Below the pieces are notes generated by a model. It had not been told where the DNA came from. It ran no database searches and worked only from the letters and a program-made list of their open reading frames with translations. DNA of 64,000 nt from NCBI GenBank assembly GCA_947090525.1, contig CAMUON010000001.1, forward strand, positions 496,001-560,000, in the 5' to 3' direction. This DNA is from an uncultured Atopobium sp. (GTDB taxonomy: Bacteria > Actinomycetota > Coriobacteriia > Coriobacteriales > Atopobiaceae). The position numbers were made by a program, and so were the translations under genes. This document shows, piece after piece, positions 34,804 through 44,400 of this stretch (positions are counted from its first letter, which is position 1; each line of letters starts with the position of its first letter).

Positions 34804-35300
34804 GCATCGACTTCTTTCGTTTGCACTGTTGGCTGCACTGTTGTTTGTATGTGTGTTTGAACATGAGTTGGTATAGCCGTATGGTCGCTTTGCGCGCTAA
34901 ATGTCAGGTAGTTTTTTATAAACGCAACTCCTGCAGTCGCGAGCGCGAGGCCGAGTCCCGTGTAGAAAAACGCAATGAAAAACTCAGGCACGAGGCCGCT
35001 TGCGCGCAGTCCGATTCCTCCGCCCATCATCACCGCCATGATCAGGTAGGATTTCATGTCGAAAAAGCGCCAAAACGCTTGCGGACGGGCGTATGCGCGG
35101 ATTCGCTTTGTGTGCTTGTGGCTGATCTTGAGAAACATCGTTGCGAAGAGACAAAATATGACGAATGACCCCAGGTAGAGCGCATAGTTTGTTGTGAGTG
35201 TCTGGTAGGCTATGATGCCGAGGCGCAAGACGTTGAGGCCGGCGAACAGCCAAACGCAGCCGGCTATCAGGAGAAGTGTTCGTTGTTGTACGTTGAGCAT
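34800..35300 (-). CDS. Four-segment membrane protein of unknown function
   Basis: 166 aa with about four hydrophobic segments (8-30, 38-57, 84-104, 108-130), a basic loop KISHKHTKRIRAYARPQAFW between the second and third, and a Thr/Gln/Val repeat tail after residue 140. Not recognised. Its ATG overlaps the MarR stop as TAATG, and its own stop overlaps the next start, so the three genes form a tightly coupled unit. A longer frame reaching 35450 lies inside the MarR gene and is rejected. Confidence 0.75.
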   Translation of the reverse strand: MLNVQQRTLLLIAGCVWLFAGLNVLRLGIIAYQTLTTNYALYLGSFVIFCLFATMFLKISHKHTKRIRAYARPQAFWRFFDMKSYLIMAVMMGGGIGLRASGLVPEFFIAFFYTGLGLALATAGVAFIKNYLTFSAQSDHTAIPTHVQTHIQTTVQPTVQTKEVDA

Positions 35301-35854
35301 TAATGAGTCCAATCTGTTTTGGGGGTTGTTTGCGGTTGGTTTAATTCTGCTGTTGAGCAGCTCTTTGCTTGTACTGGCTCTGCCGCCGAGCAGCTCTCTG
35401 CGCACGTGCTTATGCCCACTTTCATAAGGCCATTCTCTGCATTTGCGCACATATTTTCAAATACATCCAGAAATACATCGAGGTCCTTGCGGTCGATCCC
35501 TTCAAGGAGCTGATGCATAAAATCGTGATGCAGCTGCGTACCAGCCGCAATAATTTCCTGTGCCGGCGCAAGGAGAAAAATCTCGTTGCAGCGCTTGTTG
35601 CTTTTGCATTGCCGCTTTTCGATAAATCCACGATCCTCAAGGTTTTTGAGCGCCGTTGATACATGTGACTTTGTGGCCTTGCGGATTTTCACCATGTCAG
35701 CAGCGGTGTTGAGCTGCGGATGGTAGTGGAGAAACATGATGATGTCGTACTCCATTTGCGTAAGTCCTGTGCCTGCGCACGCAGCGCGGGTGAGCGCCGC
35801 ATAATAGCAGCTTATCGTTTTGTGTCGTTCCCAAAAATGCGCGTACTCCTCCAA
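35300..35854 (-). CDS. MarR family transcriptional regulator
   Basis: 184 aa. Winged-helix core: GLTQMEYDIIMFLHYHPQLN, the recognition helix IRKATKSHVSTALKNLEDRG and the wing FIEKRQCKSNKRCNEIFLL (residues about 30-98). The C-terminal 35 residues are Cys/Ala/Gln low complexity from duplicated DNA (CAESCSAAEPVQ / KSCSTAELNQPQ). The start is TTG 35854, nine bases after AAAGGAG. It heads a three-gene operon with a promoter and symmetrical operator 45-90 bases upstream, so autorepression is likely. Confidence 0.9.
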   Translation of the reverse strand: MEEYAHFWERHKTISCYYAALTRAACAGTGLTQMEYDIIMFLHYHPQLNTAADMVKIRKATKSHVSTALKNLEDRGFIEKRQCKSNKRCNEIFLLAPAQEIIAAGTQLHHDFMHQLLEGIDRKDLDVFLDVFENMCANAENGLMKVGISTCAESCSAAEPVQAKSCSTAELNQPQTTPKTDWTH

Positions 35855-35895
35855 TTTGGCTTGCTCCTTTGTTTGGAAGTTTGTTTATGTGCGTA

Positions 35896-35943
35896 GAACG
35901 TTCTATTTAGAACGATTATATGAAGAGTCATGATGGAGGTCAA
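35896..35943 (-). promoter_or_regulatory. Promoter and operator of the marR operon
   Basis: On the minus strand TTGACC (35943-35938), 17 bases, TATAAT (35920-35915) is a near-consensus promoter. Immediately downstream, over the expected transcription start, is the perfect inverted repeat CGTTCTA-TT-TAGAACG read on the plus strand (35899-35914), overlapped by the palindrome AGAACGTTCT (35896-35905). Position and symmetry fit MarR autorepression. Confidence 0.75.
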
Positions 35944-36041
35944 ACCAAAAACAGTATTGACACAAGTTGATGTGATGATGGCCGTATCCCGTGTGAGCTG
36001 GGGTTTTATGAGCAGTATCGCGCACCCTTTGCAGTGTATTT

Positions 36042-36335
36042 TCAAAATGTCACACAATTTTGCAACTTGTCCCGAGCTTTGGCTGCAAACGTCTTACCAC
36101 AAGGCTTCGATACGGGAGTGATTTTTTGAATTGTCATACGTTTTTGCAACTTGTCCCGAATTAGTGGGGGACTAAAAGACGAGAAGTTCATTCACGCCGA
36201 GAAAAGCTCGGGACAAGTTGAAGTTTTGCGTGACTTTTTGTGCAGCGTGCCTTAAAAAAGACTATGCGGAATTATAACCGTAATGATTTTGCGCCCACAA
36301 CTCGGGACAAGTTGAAGTATTGCGTGACTCTTTGT
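36042..36335. repeat. CTCGGGACAAGTTG repeat family, cluster 2
   Basis: Four copies in the order reverse, reverse, forward, forward: 36042-36079, 36123-36162, 36201-36240 and 36299-36335. The third is the best example, with AGCTCGGGACAAGTTGAAG then TTTTGCGTGACTTTTTG. It lies in the 774-base gap between the marR promoter and the RNA methyltransferase gene; the rest of this gap (36336-36628) includes a GAGCGCACG/CACGAGCGCACG low-complexity patch and no gene. Confidence 0.9.
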
Positions 36336-36628
36336 GTAAGGGGGTGCTGTCAGCGCTTCACTGCTTGAGGCAAGTACCACTCAAGAGCTCAACAGCTTTA
36401 GCTGTCAGCGGATTCAATAAAATACGCGTTTAAGTTTGAATTTTTTTGGGAGGTATGCGTCATAAAATACTAGGTAGATATGTTGTTTTGTGCTGCACAT
36501 AGGGATTAATAAACGAGTACTCGCACGAGCGCACGGAAGCACGAGCGCACGAGCACACCTGCATCTTTCCGTTGCCGAAGTCACATCTCCTGCGCAGCAT
36601 CGCGTGCTAATCGCGGGTTAAGCCCGTG

Positions 36629-38245
36629 CTAATCCGCACGCGTGAGCACACAGACATTTTCCACGTGAAATGATTGAGGGAAGAGGTCAACAGGCGTGAT
36701 ACGTTCAATAGTAAACGCATGATCGTCAGCATCTGCTAGAGCGCTTGCTGCCGCATCCGCGCTTGCCGCTGGATCAGCATCGGCATCAGCATCGACCGAG
36801 GTCAGGCGAGCTAAATCGCGCGCAAGTGTTTGCGGATCGCAGGAAACATAACACAGCCTTGTGATCGAGCTCGCACGGAGCTTTTTCACCACGGCCTCCT
36901 CAAGTCCCGCCCGCGGCGGATCCACAACGGCACAATCGGGTTTGATCTGCGGAAACTCCCGATTTGCATCTCCGCCGATAGCTACAACATTATTGAGGTT
37001 TTTTTGCTTGATGTGACGCCTAAGATCCTGAATTGAGCTACCTTGCGCCTCCACACCATACACGCGCTTGCACACGCGCGCGAGCGGCAAGGTGAAGGTC
37101 CCAGCGCCGCAGTACAAATCGAGCGCGCAGGTATGTTGGTCGCATCTAAGTCCCTCGCGGACAAGTTTGATAAGGGTCTCGGCGCCGCGGGTGTTGACCT
37201 GGAAAAACGACGGTGCGGAGAGCGTCATCGTCTTGTCTCCAATACTTTCTGTCCATGAGCCTTTGCCCCAAAGACGCTCTGTGCCTACGACTTTGCGCGC
37301 ACGCAGGCTTCCTTTTGAAAGGACGCGGACGATGCTCGTGAGCTCGGGCGCTGCACTGTTGAGGATCTTCGAGACGTACGCGCGCGGAAAAGCGCCGGGT
37401 CTCGTCCAAAGTGCGAGTTCGACTTCCTTCGTGCGGACGCTCGCGCGAATGCCGATGCGCTCGAGTCCCAGGTCCTGCGAGCGCGCGATAAACTGCAGCG
37501 CTCCAGCCACCGATTTTGTGAGCTTTGCGAAACGCGCATCCATCAGCGCGCAGCTGGTCACAGGCACGAGCTTTTTTTCAAGTGGATCATACATGCCGAT
37601 CGTGAGTTTGCCATGTTCACGCGCGCAGCCAAGCTCGATTTTGTTGCGGTAACCCCATTCTTTTTTTGAGGGGATACAGGGCTGTACCAGGTCATTTGCC
37701 TGTTTTGGGGGGATGTGCCCCACACGAATGAGCGCCTGTACAACACTGTCGCGTTTTTCTATAAGTTGTTGCTGGTAGGAAAGGCTCGCCCAAGGGGCGC
37801 CGCCTGCGTGTTCTTGGTAGCTGTGAGCGGGGGTTATGCGTTTGGGAGAAGGGGTTTTGAGGCTCGTCATCTGGGCGAATGCAGAGTGCTTTGTCTCTTT
37901 TTCGCGAACGACTTCACACACATCTCCCGTGACGCCGCCCAGGACAAATAGCGTTTTGTGGTCGAGGCCGCGCGCGATTCCCCAAGGGCCGTAGCTCATG
38001 CGTTCGATGGTGACGAGCTCACGCGCGCGCTCGGGTGCATGCTCGACTTGGCGCTCGGGTGTGCGCTCGGCTTTGGACGCAGGTGGCGCTGCGGGTGTTG
38101 GTTTAGGCGCGCATGCCTTTGCGCGTGCGGGTTTTTGTGCAGCTGAGGAGTTATGTGCTATTTCAACCTGCGGAGACCGATCTCGGTGTTCGTATTTCTG
38201 TATAGAATCGCTTGATATGTGATTGTTTGAGCGATGAACAGACAT
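36629..38245 (-). CDS. TrmA/RlmD-family RNA (uracil-C5) methyltransferase
   Basis: 538 aa. The order is a polar Ala/Pro-rich N-terminus (1-75), a TRAM-like domain (about 76-130), and the SAM methyltransferase core: FFQVNTRGAETLI, LDLYCGAGTFTLPLA, VVDPPRAGLEEAVVKKL and the catalytic Cys in CYVSCDPQTLARDLARL. The C-terminus ends with LFPQSFHVENVCVL. The [4Fe-4S] Cys pattern C-x5-C-x2-C of RlmD is absent; the equivalent stretch reads HAGGAPWASLSYQQQL. Low-complexity inserts (Asp/Ala) precede the last motif. ATG 38245 follows GAAAGGTG. Target likely 23S rRNA or tRNA; which uridine is unknown. Confidence 0.88.
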   Translation of the reverse strand: MSVHRSNNHISSDSIQKYEHRDRSPQVEIAHNSSAAQKPARAKACAPKPTPAAPPASKAERTPERQVEHAPERARELVTIERMSYGPWGIARGLDHKTLFVLGGVTGDVCEVVREKETKHSAFAQMTSLKTPSPKRITPAHSYQEHAGGAPWASLSYQQQLIEKRDSVVQALIRVGHIPPKQANDLVQPCIPSKKEWGYRNKIELGCAREHGKLTIGMYDPLEKKLVPVTSCALMDARFAKLTKSVAGALQFIARSQDLGLERIGIRASVRTKEVELALWTRPGAFPRAYVSKILNSAAPELTSIVRVLSKGSLRARKVVGTERLWGKGSWTESIGDKTMTLSAPSFFQVNTRGAETLIKLVREGLRCDQHTCALDLYCGAGTFTLPLARVCKRVYGVEAQGSSIQDLRRHIKQKNLNNVVAIGGDANREFPQIKPDCAVVDPPRAGLEEAVVKKLRASSITRLCYVSCDPQTLARDLARLTSVDADADADPAASADAAASALADADDHAFTIERITPVDLFPQSFHVENVCVLTRAD

Positions 38246-38393
38246 AAGTACACCTTTCAGAGCTTTATGTTTCGCAAACGTTTGCGCAGGCGAGCGCCTA
38301 CGCTCTCGTGCGTGCATGTTGGTGGTTCTTGATCCACGTTCCCATAAGTGTTTACTATTGTAATAGCAACAACAAAAGGAGTCGAAGCAAACT

Positions 38394-39044
38394 ATGACAT
38401 CAGCTATTTGTTCATCATTTTCGCGTTTCACGCCGGCGTTTTCACCTGAGGAGCAGGCACTGTGCCAACGCCTAGAAGAGGCGCTTACTAAGCGAATGTT
38501 GCCGCTGAAGCCTCGTCGTCTCGCGCATTGCAAAAGTGTCGCGCACACGGCTAGTTACCTTGCGCATGTGTATGGCGCTGATGAGAAACAGGCATATGTA
38601 GCAGGTCTTTTGCATGATTGGGACAAAGTTCTCAGCGCCGAAGAAGAGCTTTCTAAGGCTGCAGCCTACGGGATTTCTCTGGATGTTTCCAAGCAAGATG
38701 TGCTGAAGACGGCGCCTTTGCTGCACGGTATGACAGCGGCTGCGGAGTTGCGCGAGCGCTTTCCGGAGCTTCTGCCGGCGGTCATCCAAGCGATTGACAG
38801 GCACACGATTGCGCATCCGCAGATGAGTGACCTGGATATGGTCGTTTTTGTGGCGGACGGGATCGAACCTTTGCGCGCGAGCGCACCTTCGATCGAGCGC
38901 ACGCGCTCGCTCGTAGGGGAGAGCAGCCTCTTTGAGCTCTTCTTTTCTTCGTTTTCGTCTGGGCTTGCTTACGTTATCGAAACAAATCGTTTTGTCTATC
39001 CAAAAAGCATCGAACTGTACAATAGCTTTATCGAAAAGCTGTAG
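38394..39044 (+). CDS. yqeK: YqeK-type HD-domain protein (diadenosine tetraphosphate hydrolase)
   Basis: 216 aa. HD metal site: RRLAHCKSVAHTASYLAHVY, AGLLHDWDKVLS (HD pair), LLHGMTAAAEL and AIDRHTIAHPQMSDLDMVVF then VADGIEP, matching YqeK proteins, which split Ap4A symmetrically. About 25 extra residues at the N-terminus. AAAGGAG is 13 bases upstream of the ATG, rather far. In many Firmicutes and actinobacteria yqeK follows nadD; here neither nadD nor rsfS is adjacent. Confidence 0.88.
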   Translation: MTSAICSSFSRFTPAFSPEEQALCQRLEEALTKRMLPLKPRRLAHCKSVAHTASYLAHVYGADEKQAYVAGLLHDWDKVLSAEEELSKAAAYGISLDVSKQDVLKTAPLLHGMTAAAELRERFPELLPAVIQAIDRHTIAHPQMSDLDMVVFVADGIEPLRASAPSIERTRSLVGESSLFELFFSSFSSGLAYVIETNRFVYPKSIELYNSFIEKL

Positions 39045-39071
39045 CTTTTTTCGCGCGGGGGCGTGCTTGCG

Positions 39072-39247
39072 GGGTTTTGCGTAATGATGCTTTCGGGTTT
39101 TGCGTGATGGGCGCTTTCGGGTTTTCGCGTGATGGGCGCCTTCGGGTTTTGGTGCGATGATTTCTTTGCGCGCACCCGCACCTCAAGCTAGCAACAAACT
39201 TGCAGCAAGATAGCCGCAAGATAACCGCAAACTAGCCGCAAACTTGC
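39072..39247 (+). repeat. Two adjacent degenerate tandem repeat arrays
   Basis: 39072-39167: about four units of 23-25 bases built on GGGTTTTGCGTGATGGGCGC. 39191-39247: 11-base units such as GCAAGATAGCC, GCAAGATAACC, GCAAACTAGCC. They fill most of the 329-base gap between yqeK and the nuclease-like gene, together with a palindrome-free AT-rich stretch 39265-39370 that probably holds the next promoter. Confidence 0.75.
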
Positions 39248-39373
39248 AGCTCACGCGCACAGTTTTCCTAAACTCCCTGGAAACGTTTTTGCCCTCTTGC
39301 ATTCAAAAAAATTACACAAAACTCAATCCATTTCTCGAACCTTTCGCACCCAAAACTGTGCTATTAAGTATGT

Positions 39374-40759
39374 ATGGATATCGTTTTGGACTACATAGAA
39401 TCACTCGCTTTTTGGCGCGCGCACCGCATCGCCAGCAAGCCCACACGTATGTCTAAAAATCCGATTCTGCGCGATGTGTACGCCGGTCTTGGCGATCCGA
39501 GTGCGCGCGTGCACGTGGTGCCTACGCCTGTCCGCACGGTGCCTATCATTTCGTTTGATGCGTGCAAACGCATTCCTACTCAGGCGATCAGAGATTTCAT
39601 TCTTGGGAAATTTGAGCCGTTTATCTTGAGCGATAGCTACAAAAACTATGCCAAAAAAACGCTCCCTTTTACTATATCTGCGATGAACTGGCGAAATCGA
39701 TACCGCATAAGCGCAGCAACGCCCCACGCAGCAACCGGTTTGCGCGCTATTCGCGCTGCCCTCGCACAAAGCCTTTCGCACGCGCAGAAACCCCTGCAAG
39801 CCCTTCAAATCCCGCATGCTCCCCAAGCTATTCGTATTGCGCCTGACCTGGAAAACACGCAAAGCTTTAGGTTTCTCGTCTCGCGTCAGCAGCGTGGACT
39901 CAGCACCAGGAACAAGTCATTTCGCTTTGTCAGTCCATCCGTTCCGAGCGGCAGCTTTTTCAAGCTTGTCGTAAGCCAAGCAGAGGCGCTTCGCTTCGGC
40001 CTTCCACCTGCACTTTCGCTCCATATTCTCTCTCCTGAGATGATATTTGCGCTCGCTGCCCGAGACATCAAGCGCATATGTGGTGATGGTGCTATCGCAC
40101 GCGCATTGTTCGCGCACAATATGGTTTTGCTCGCGCAAGAGCTGTGTGGCAATTACGGTTATGATCCGCTGACTGCGACGGCGGTGACATACGGGCTTGA
40201 TCCGCTTACAAGCGTAGAAAAAATCCGCCGCGCGTTTGAGCGCTACAAATACATGCACGCGCGCAAGGCTGCGCTCTCCGTGCTCAAATATTGCCAAGGC
40301 GGCCTCGCGTCTCCTTTTGAGGGCCTGGTCGCAGGTGCTTTGATGCTGCCTTCGCGCCTTGGCGGAATCTGCTTTCCCAAGCTCGACGTTAACAAAACAC
40401 GCGTGCTCAGGCGCACAAAAACACTCACTCCCGAGCACCAAACGATCACTCCCGACTTAAGCTCGCGCACGCTGAAGCTAGTCATCGAGTGTAACGGGCG
40501 GGAATTCCACAACAACGAAGACGCTTTCCGCGAGGATCAGCGCCGCATCCGAGATTATGCATCCAAGCTTGAGCGGCACATTGCACTTTGCATAAACGAT
40601 GTGAAAAACCCTTTGCTGCTCACGCGCGCGCTCCTTCAGATTGTTGCAGCTTGTCGTGATAAGCTTGGCCGCGCGCGGACGTACCGAATCCGCAAGCGCA
40701 TAAATGATGTCTCCCACCAGGTATACCGACATATCATGATTGCTTTGCATCTTGCTTAA
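39374..40759 (+). CDS. Putative PD-(D/E)XK (Vsr/DUF559-like) endonuclease, Coriobacteriia-type
   Basis: 461 aa. The C-terminal part has the hallmark of Vsr/DUF559 nucleases: LVIECNGREFHNNEDAFRED (Glu372 and a following Asp) then QRRIRDYASKLERH. The middle has ILSPEMIFALAARDI (from about residue 219) and ELCGNYGYDP (from 256), a pairing I associate with AbiEi-like proteins expanded in Coriobacteriia; that recollection is not checked here. A conserved ASPFEGLVAGALMLPSRLGG lies between. No helix-turn-helix or signal peptide is obvious. Base composition resembles its neighbours. It is flanked by repeat clusters 2 and 3. Toxin, defence or repeat-mobilising roles are all open. Confidence 0.65.
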   Translation: MDIVLDYIESLAFWRAHRIASKPTRMSKNPILRDVYAGLGDPSARVHVVPTPVRTVPIISFDACKRIPTQAIRDFILGKFEPFILSDSYKNYAKKTLPFTISAMNWRNRYRISAATPHAATGLRAIRAALAQSLSHAQKPLQALQIPHAPQAIRIAPDLENTQSFRFLVSRQQRGLSTRNKSFRFVSPSVPSGSFFKLVVSQAEALRFGLPPALSLHILSPEMIFALAARDIKRICGDGAIARALFAHNMVLLAQELCGNYGYDPLTATAVTYGLDPLTSVEKIRRAFERYKYMHARKAALSVLKYCQGGLASPFEGLVAGALMLPSRLGGICFPKLDVNKTRVLRRTKTLTPEHQTITPDLSSRTLKLVIECNGREFHNNEDAFREDQRRIRDYASKLERHIALCINDVKNPLLLTRALLQIVAACRDKLGRARTYRIRKRINDVSHQVYRHIMIALHLA

Positions 40760-40768
40760 GTGGGTTGC

Positions 40769-40815
40769 GCTTTTGGCGTTGGGCTTTGGTGCTGGGCTTT
40801 TGGCGTTGGGCTTTG
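40769..40815 (+). repeat. 20-bp direct repeat downstream of the nuclease-like gene
   Basis: GCTTTTGGCGTTGGGCTTTG at 40769-40788 is repeated exactly at 40796-40815, within a longer G/T-rich degenerate array to about 40835. 40872-40905 contains a loose GGACATAG/CTATGCCC hairpin. No gene seen in 40760-41037. Confidence 0.8.
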
Positions 40816-41037
40816 CTGCAGGGTTTTGGTGCAGCCGCCAATCACATCTTTACATCCTCTTTTATAGCCGGACATAGACAAAGTCGCGCTATGCCCCTGT
40901 TTGGCTGTTTAGCCGTTAATCTTGCGCTTTAGTGATCTTTTTACCACTTCTGGGTTTTCCCTGCTTATAGGTTTTATCGCTTCTAGGTCTTACGGGTTCT
41001 AGGTTTGGTGGTTATCACACCTTGCTTTCGATGATGC

Positions 41038-41331
41038 TTTTTGAAATGTCACAATAATTTGCAACTTGTCCCGAGATATGGGCGGGGATGTATTCGCGCG
41101 TGCGCGAAATTTGCGCGCGCGGGCGCTTGCTTGCGTAATTTTTCACGCATTTGTGCGACTTGTCCCGAACTTTTGGGCGAAATTTTTCTGTGCGCGCGAT
41201 GATTTTGAGAAAAGCTCGGGACAAGTTGATGTGCGGCGTGACTTTTTGGATATGAGGCGCTCGGCGGAATGGATTTGAGATGCGAGTGAGCACAAAGCTC
41301 GGGACAAGTTAAAGGCTCGCGTGACTTTTTG
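41038..41331. repeat. CTCGGGACAAGTTG repeat family, cluster 3
   Basis: Four copies, again reverse, reverse, forward, forward: 41038-41075, 41140-41171 (GCGACTTGTCCCGAACT variant), 41208-41249 and 41294-41331. It ends 140 bases before the 3' end of the giant adhesin gene. Confidence 0.88.
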
Positions 41332-41471
41332 CGGAAGCGCGAAGGGTGGAGTAGGAGTTCCACCTTTCGCGCTCGTAGAGTGTAGGAATTGATATGTTGT
41401 TCCTCTGCGCCTAACACACAGCTCAGGTGTGGCTGAGTCTTACTTGCAGCCTGCAGGCACCTCGTGCGTGC

Positions 41472-44400
41472 TTACACGCGTCCGCTTGTACCGCCTTTCG
41501 CGTCGCCGTCATCAGGCGCGTCGTCATCCTCGCGACGTTTCTTACGCGCTAGAGCAACCGCGCTGATCATGCCAAGCCCCATACCCAGAAGCTCTGCTGC
41601 TCCTGCAGCAAATGTTGCATCTGAGGTTTGCGGAAGACGCGTGCGCGCGTGCTTGCGTGCTTGCGGCGCCGCTGCCTCAGGTTGAGCAGGTGTAGGCGCA
41701 GCCTCGGTCGCAGGTACAGGCTCAGCAGGTATCTTATTGCCTGGTGTAAGCTCTGTCCAAGGAATGCTTTCACCTGTGCCGATGTACATGCCGCCGCCAT
41801 AGGAGCCGCCGCTTGTTGCATGCGGACGCTTGACCACGATGCGTACCGTTATCTCCTTCTGCAAACCGAAGGAGCTGCGGCCGTATTTGTCAGCACTGCG
41901 TTTATCAACGGCCTCGAAGTGAAGCTCAATAACGCGCTGCGTTTCGCCTGGCTTCCAATCAGTAATATGTGGCGTACCGCTTATTGTGCACGTGTCGCCG
42001 TTGCATGCAAAGCTCACACCATCAGGAAGCTTCGTGCCGGCCTTTGGCTTATATGTGGGGTGATTCTGTGCGTCGCCTACAAGACGCGTGCTAAATGCCT
42101 GCTCGGCTTCCGTGCTGGTTTCAAACTCGAAATGCGTAATAGGCAGCTTGTGGAAGTGTGCGAGGTATATCACGTCGCCCTTGTCGTTCGCCGCATGCTT
42201 TTGCCACTCATAGAACACATATCCCGGCTCAGCAATAGCGCTTGGCACGCCAATTTCTTGCTTCAGTTGTTTCTGATCTGCAACGTGCTGCTGCATCTCT
42301 TGCAAACGCTTCGCACGCTTATCTTTGTCGAAGTTCAGCAGCGCATTTGGATCGATTGTGTGCCCGCGACGTACATAGAACGTAGTGTACGGTGACGCCA
42401 AGAAGCCGTGATCGCCCATCGCTACGCGGTAGGTTACTTTCGTGTAGTTATTCTTGATGAACTCAGCTTCCGGTGTACCATCTGCTCGCGTACCATCAGC
42501 TCGTATACCATCATCAGGTAAATCTTGCTCTGCAATCACGCGGGGCAGAATGTGTACATTTACGTCAACCCTTTTAATGGCAACCTTATGCTTTACTTTG
42601 CCATTCTCGTAAAGTGGTTTCTTCGTTTGTGGATCAAGTTCCTGTTCATCAGTGTAATACTTCAAGCCGAAGTGCACCTTGTAGATGCCGGGTTTATCGG
42701 CATGAAGCGCAGCATATGAATCAGGATCTGTTTCCCAACCAGCAAAACGAGGGCTGTTGGTAAACGTTTGTACTCCGTTATTCATTACCATCTCGTTATA
42801 CGAAGGCATAGTATCGCCTGCGGTAATCATCAGGTCGTTATTGGGTGTAAGCTCGGGCAGGTCATGTTGTTGCGCGATGAGCGTAAGTGCCTTTGTGGGT
42901 TTGTCTATCGAGGCAAGTACCTGAGGGTCGGTAATTACTTTTCCATCTGCGCCCAAGTACTTCCAACCTTTAAGGTTGGCAAGACCATTTTCCCATTCTT
43001 GACGCTTGGCGCCGTAGGATTCGCCACTCTTTACGTAGTAAATATCGGGGTCTACCGAGCCATCCTCCCAGGTGTGTCCAGGGGCGGGGAAGGCAACAAC
43101 AGGCACAAAGCCAGCAGGTATTGAATTTACATCTTTTGCCGATGTTATGTAATATACTTTCTTATACCGTGCGATTATTGCGTACGTTACATGTGGGTAT
43201 GTTTGATCAAACTGACGCTTCAAACGGCGTAAGGAAGCTGCAAGTTCTTCATTGGTTGCACCTGCAACTACCGTAGTGCCTTCTGTAGGAGTGTCCGTAC
43301 CAGCACCATTCGCAGCAAAAAGCATGGTTTGAGGGAACTCGTCAACGCTTCGTTTGCCGCGTCTTCCGTGTATGTTTGTATTATTGGGTTTCTCAGCAGG
43401 TGATCCAGTATTCTCATCCGTTGAAGCCCCAACACTCTTACCAGCTGGCTTTATCTGAATTTCCCAGTGATCAAAGAGGTAGTCGTACTTGCCTTTTCCA
43501 TCACCGTCATCGAGGTTTTGTCCTGGATTTACGCCAGGAATCGCAAGATCAATATCGGTCTTGGTCTTTACATAGCGCGTAAGCGTAGTATCGGTGTCAC
43601 CACCCGATAGCGTTCCTTCTTTGCCAGATTGAAATTCCACACGTGCGTATGAGTCTTTAAACTTCTGTTGCGCTGGGGTAAGCGGTGTTGTCTTGCCGGT
43701 TGTTGCATCTGGTGTTTCGCTCGCGGCAATACTATCAATCATAGTTTTCGCATCGGTTGCATTATATACATTGCCCATAACACGCAACACGGTTGTACAC
43801 TTGTAAGTAATTGTGTCGCTCATATCGGCATGTTTGAGCGTAACCGTCCAGGGGATGGTATACGTAGCTGCTACTTTAGAAGTGGGCATCTGGCCAATCG
43901 TTTCTATCTTAAAGATTGGCTTGCCTTGATCATCTTTTGCAATGTTGTTGCCTTTTAGCTGGGCAAGGTTCTTAACAAATTCCTCAAGTGTAGGTACCGT
44001 GCCATTTTGGGCGATAGTAAATTCCGAAACTGCCTCTGGCTCAACATACGGCGTTTGATGCGCAACAAACTCTTGGAAGGCGTTATTAGACTTCCAACCG
44101 TCCGCACCTGCACCGGTTTTCATACTCTTAATAAGCGTAATACCGTCCATCGACGACTTTGTCCAGTCAGAAGTGTAGTCATAGAGCTTCTCACCCAAAA
44201 CCTGGAGAATCGATTTAGTTGTATGGTCACTATCCTTAATAGGCACACCGTTTTCATCGAGGCGGGAGATGTCCACGCCCTTTTTAATGTAGAGCACTTT
44301 AGGACCAGCTGAGCCATCTTTCCACGTACGGCCAGGTGCTGGCTTAAAGGACACAACAACCGAGTCAGCAGGAACCGTGCCATCTACCGGCTTGTTTTCT

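Noticed and set aside
36629..38548. Longer start for the RNA methyltransferase
   Set aside because: The first 101 residues of the longer frame overlap the divergent yqeK gene and promoter area; ATG 38245 has a ribosome site.
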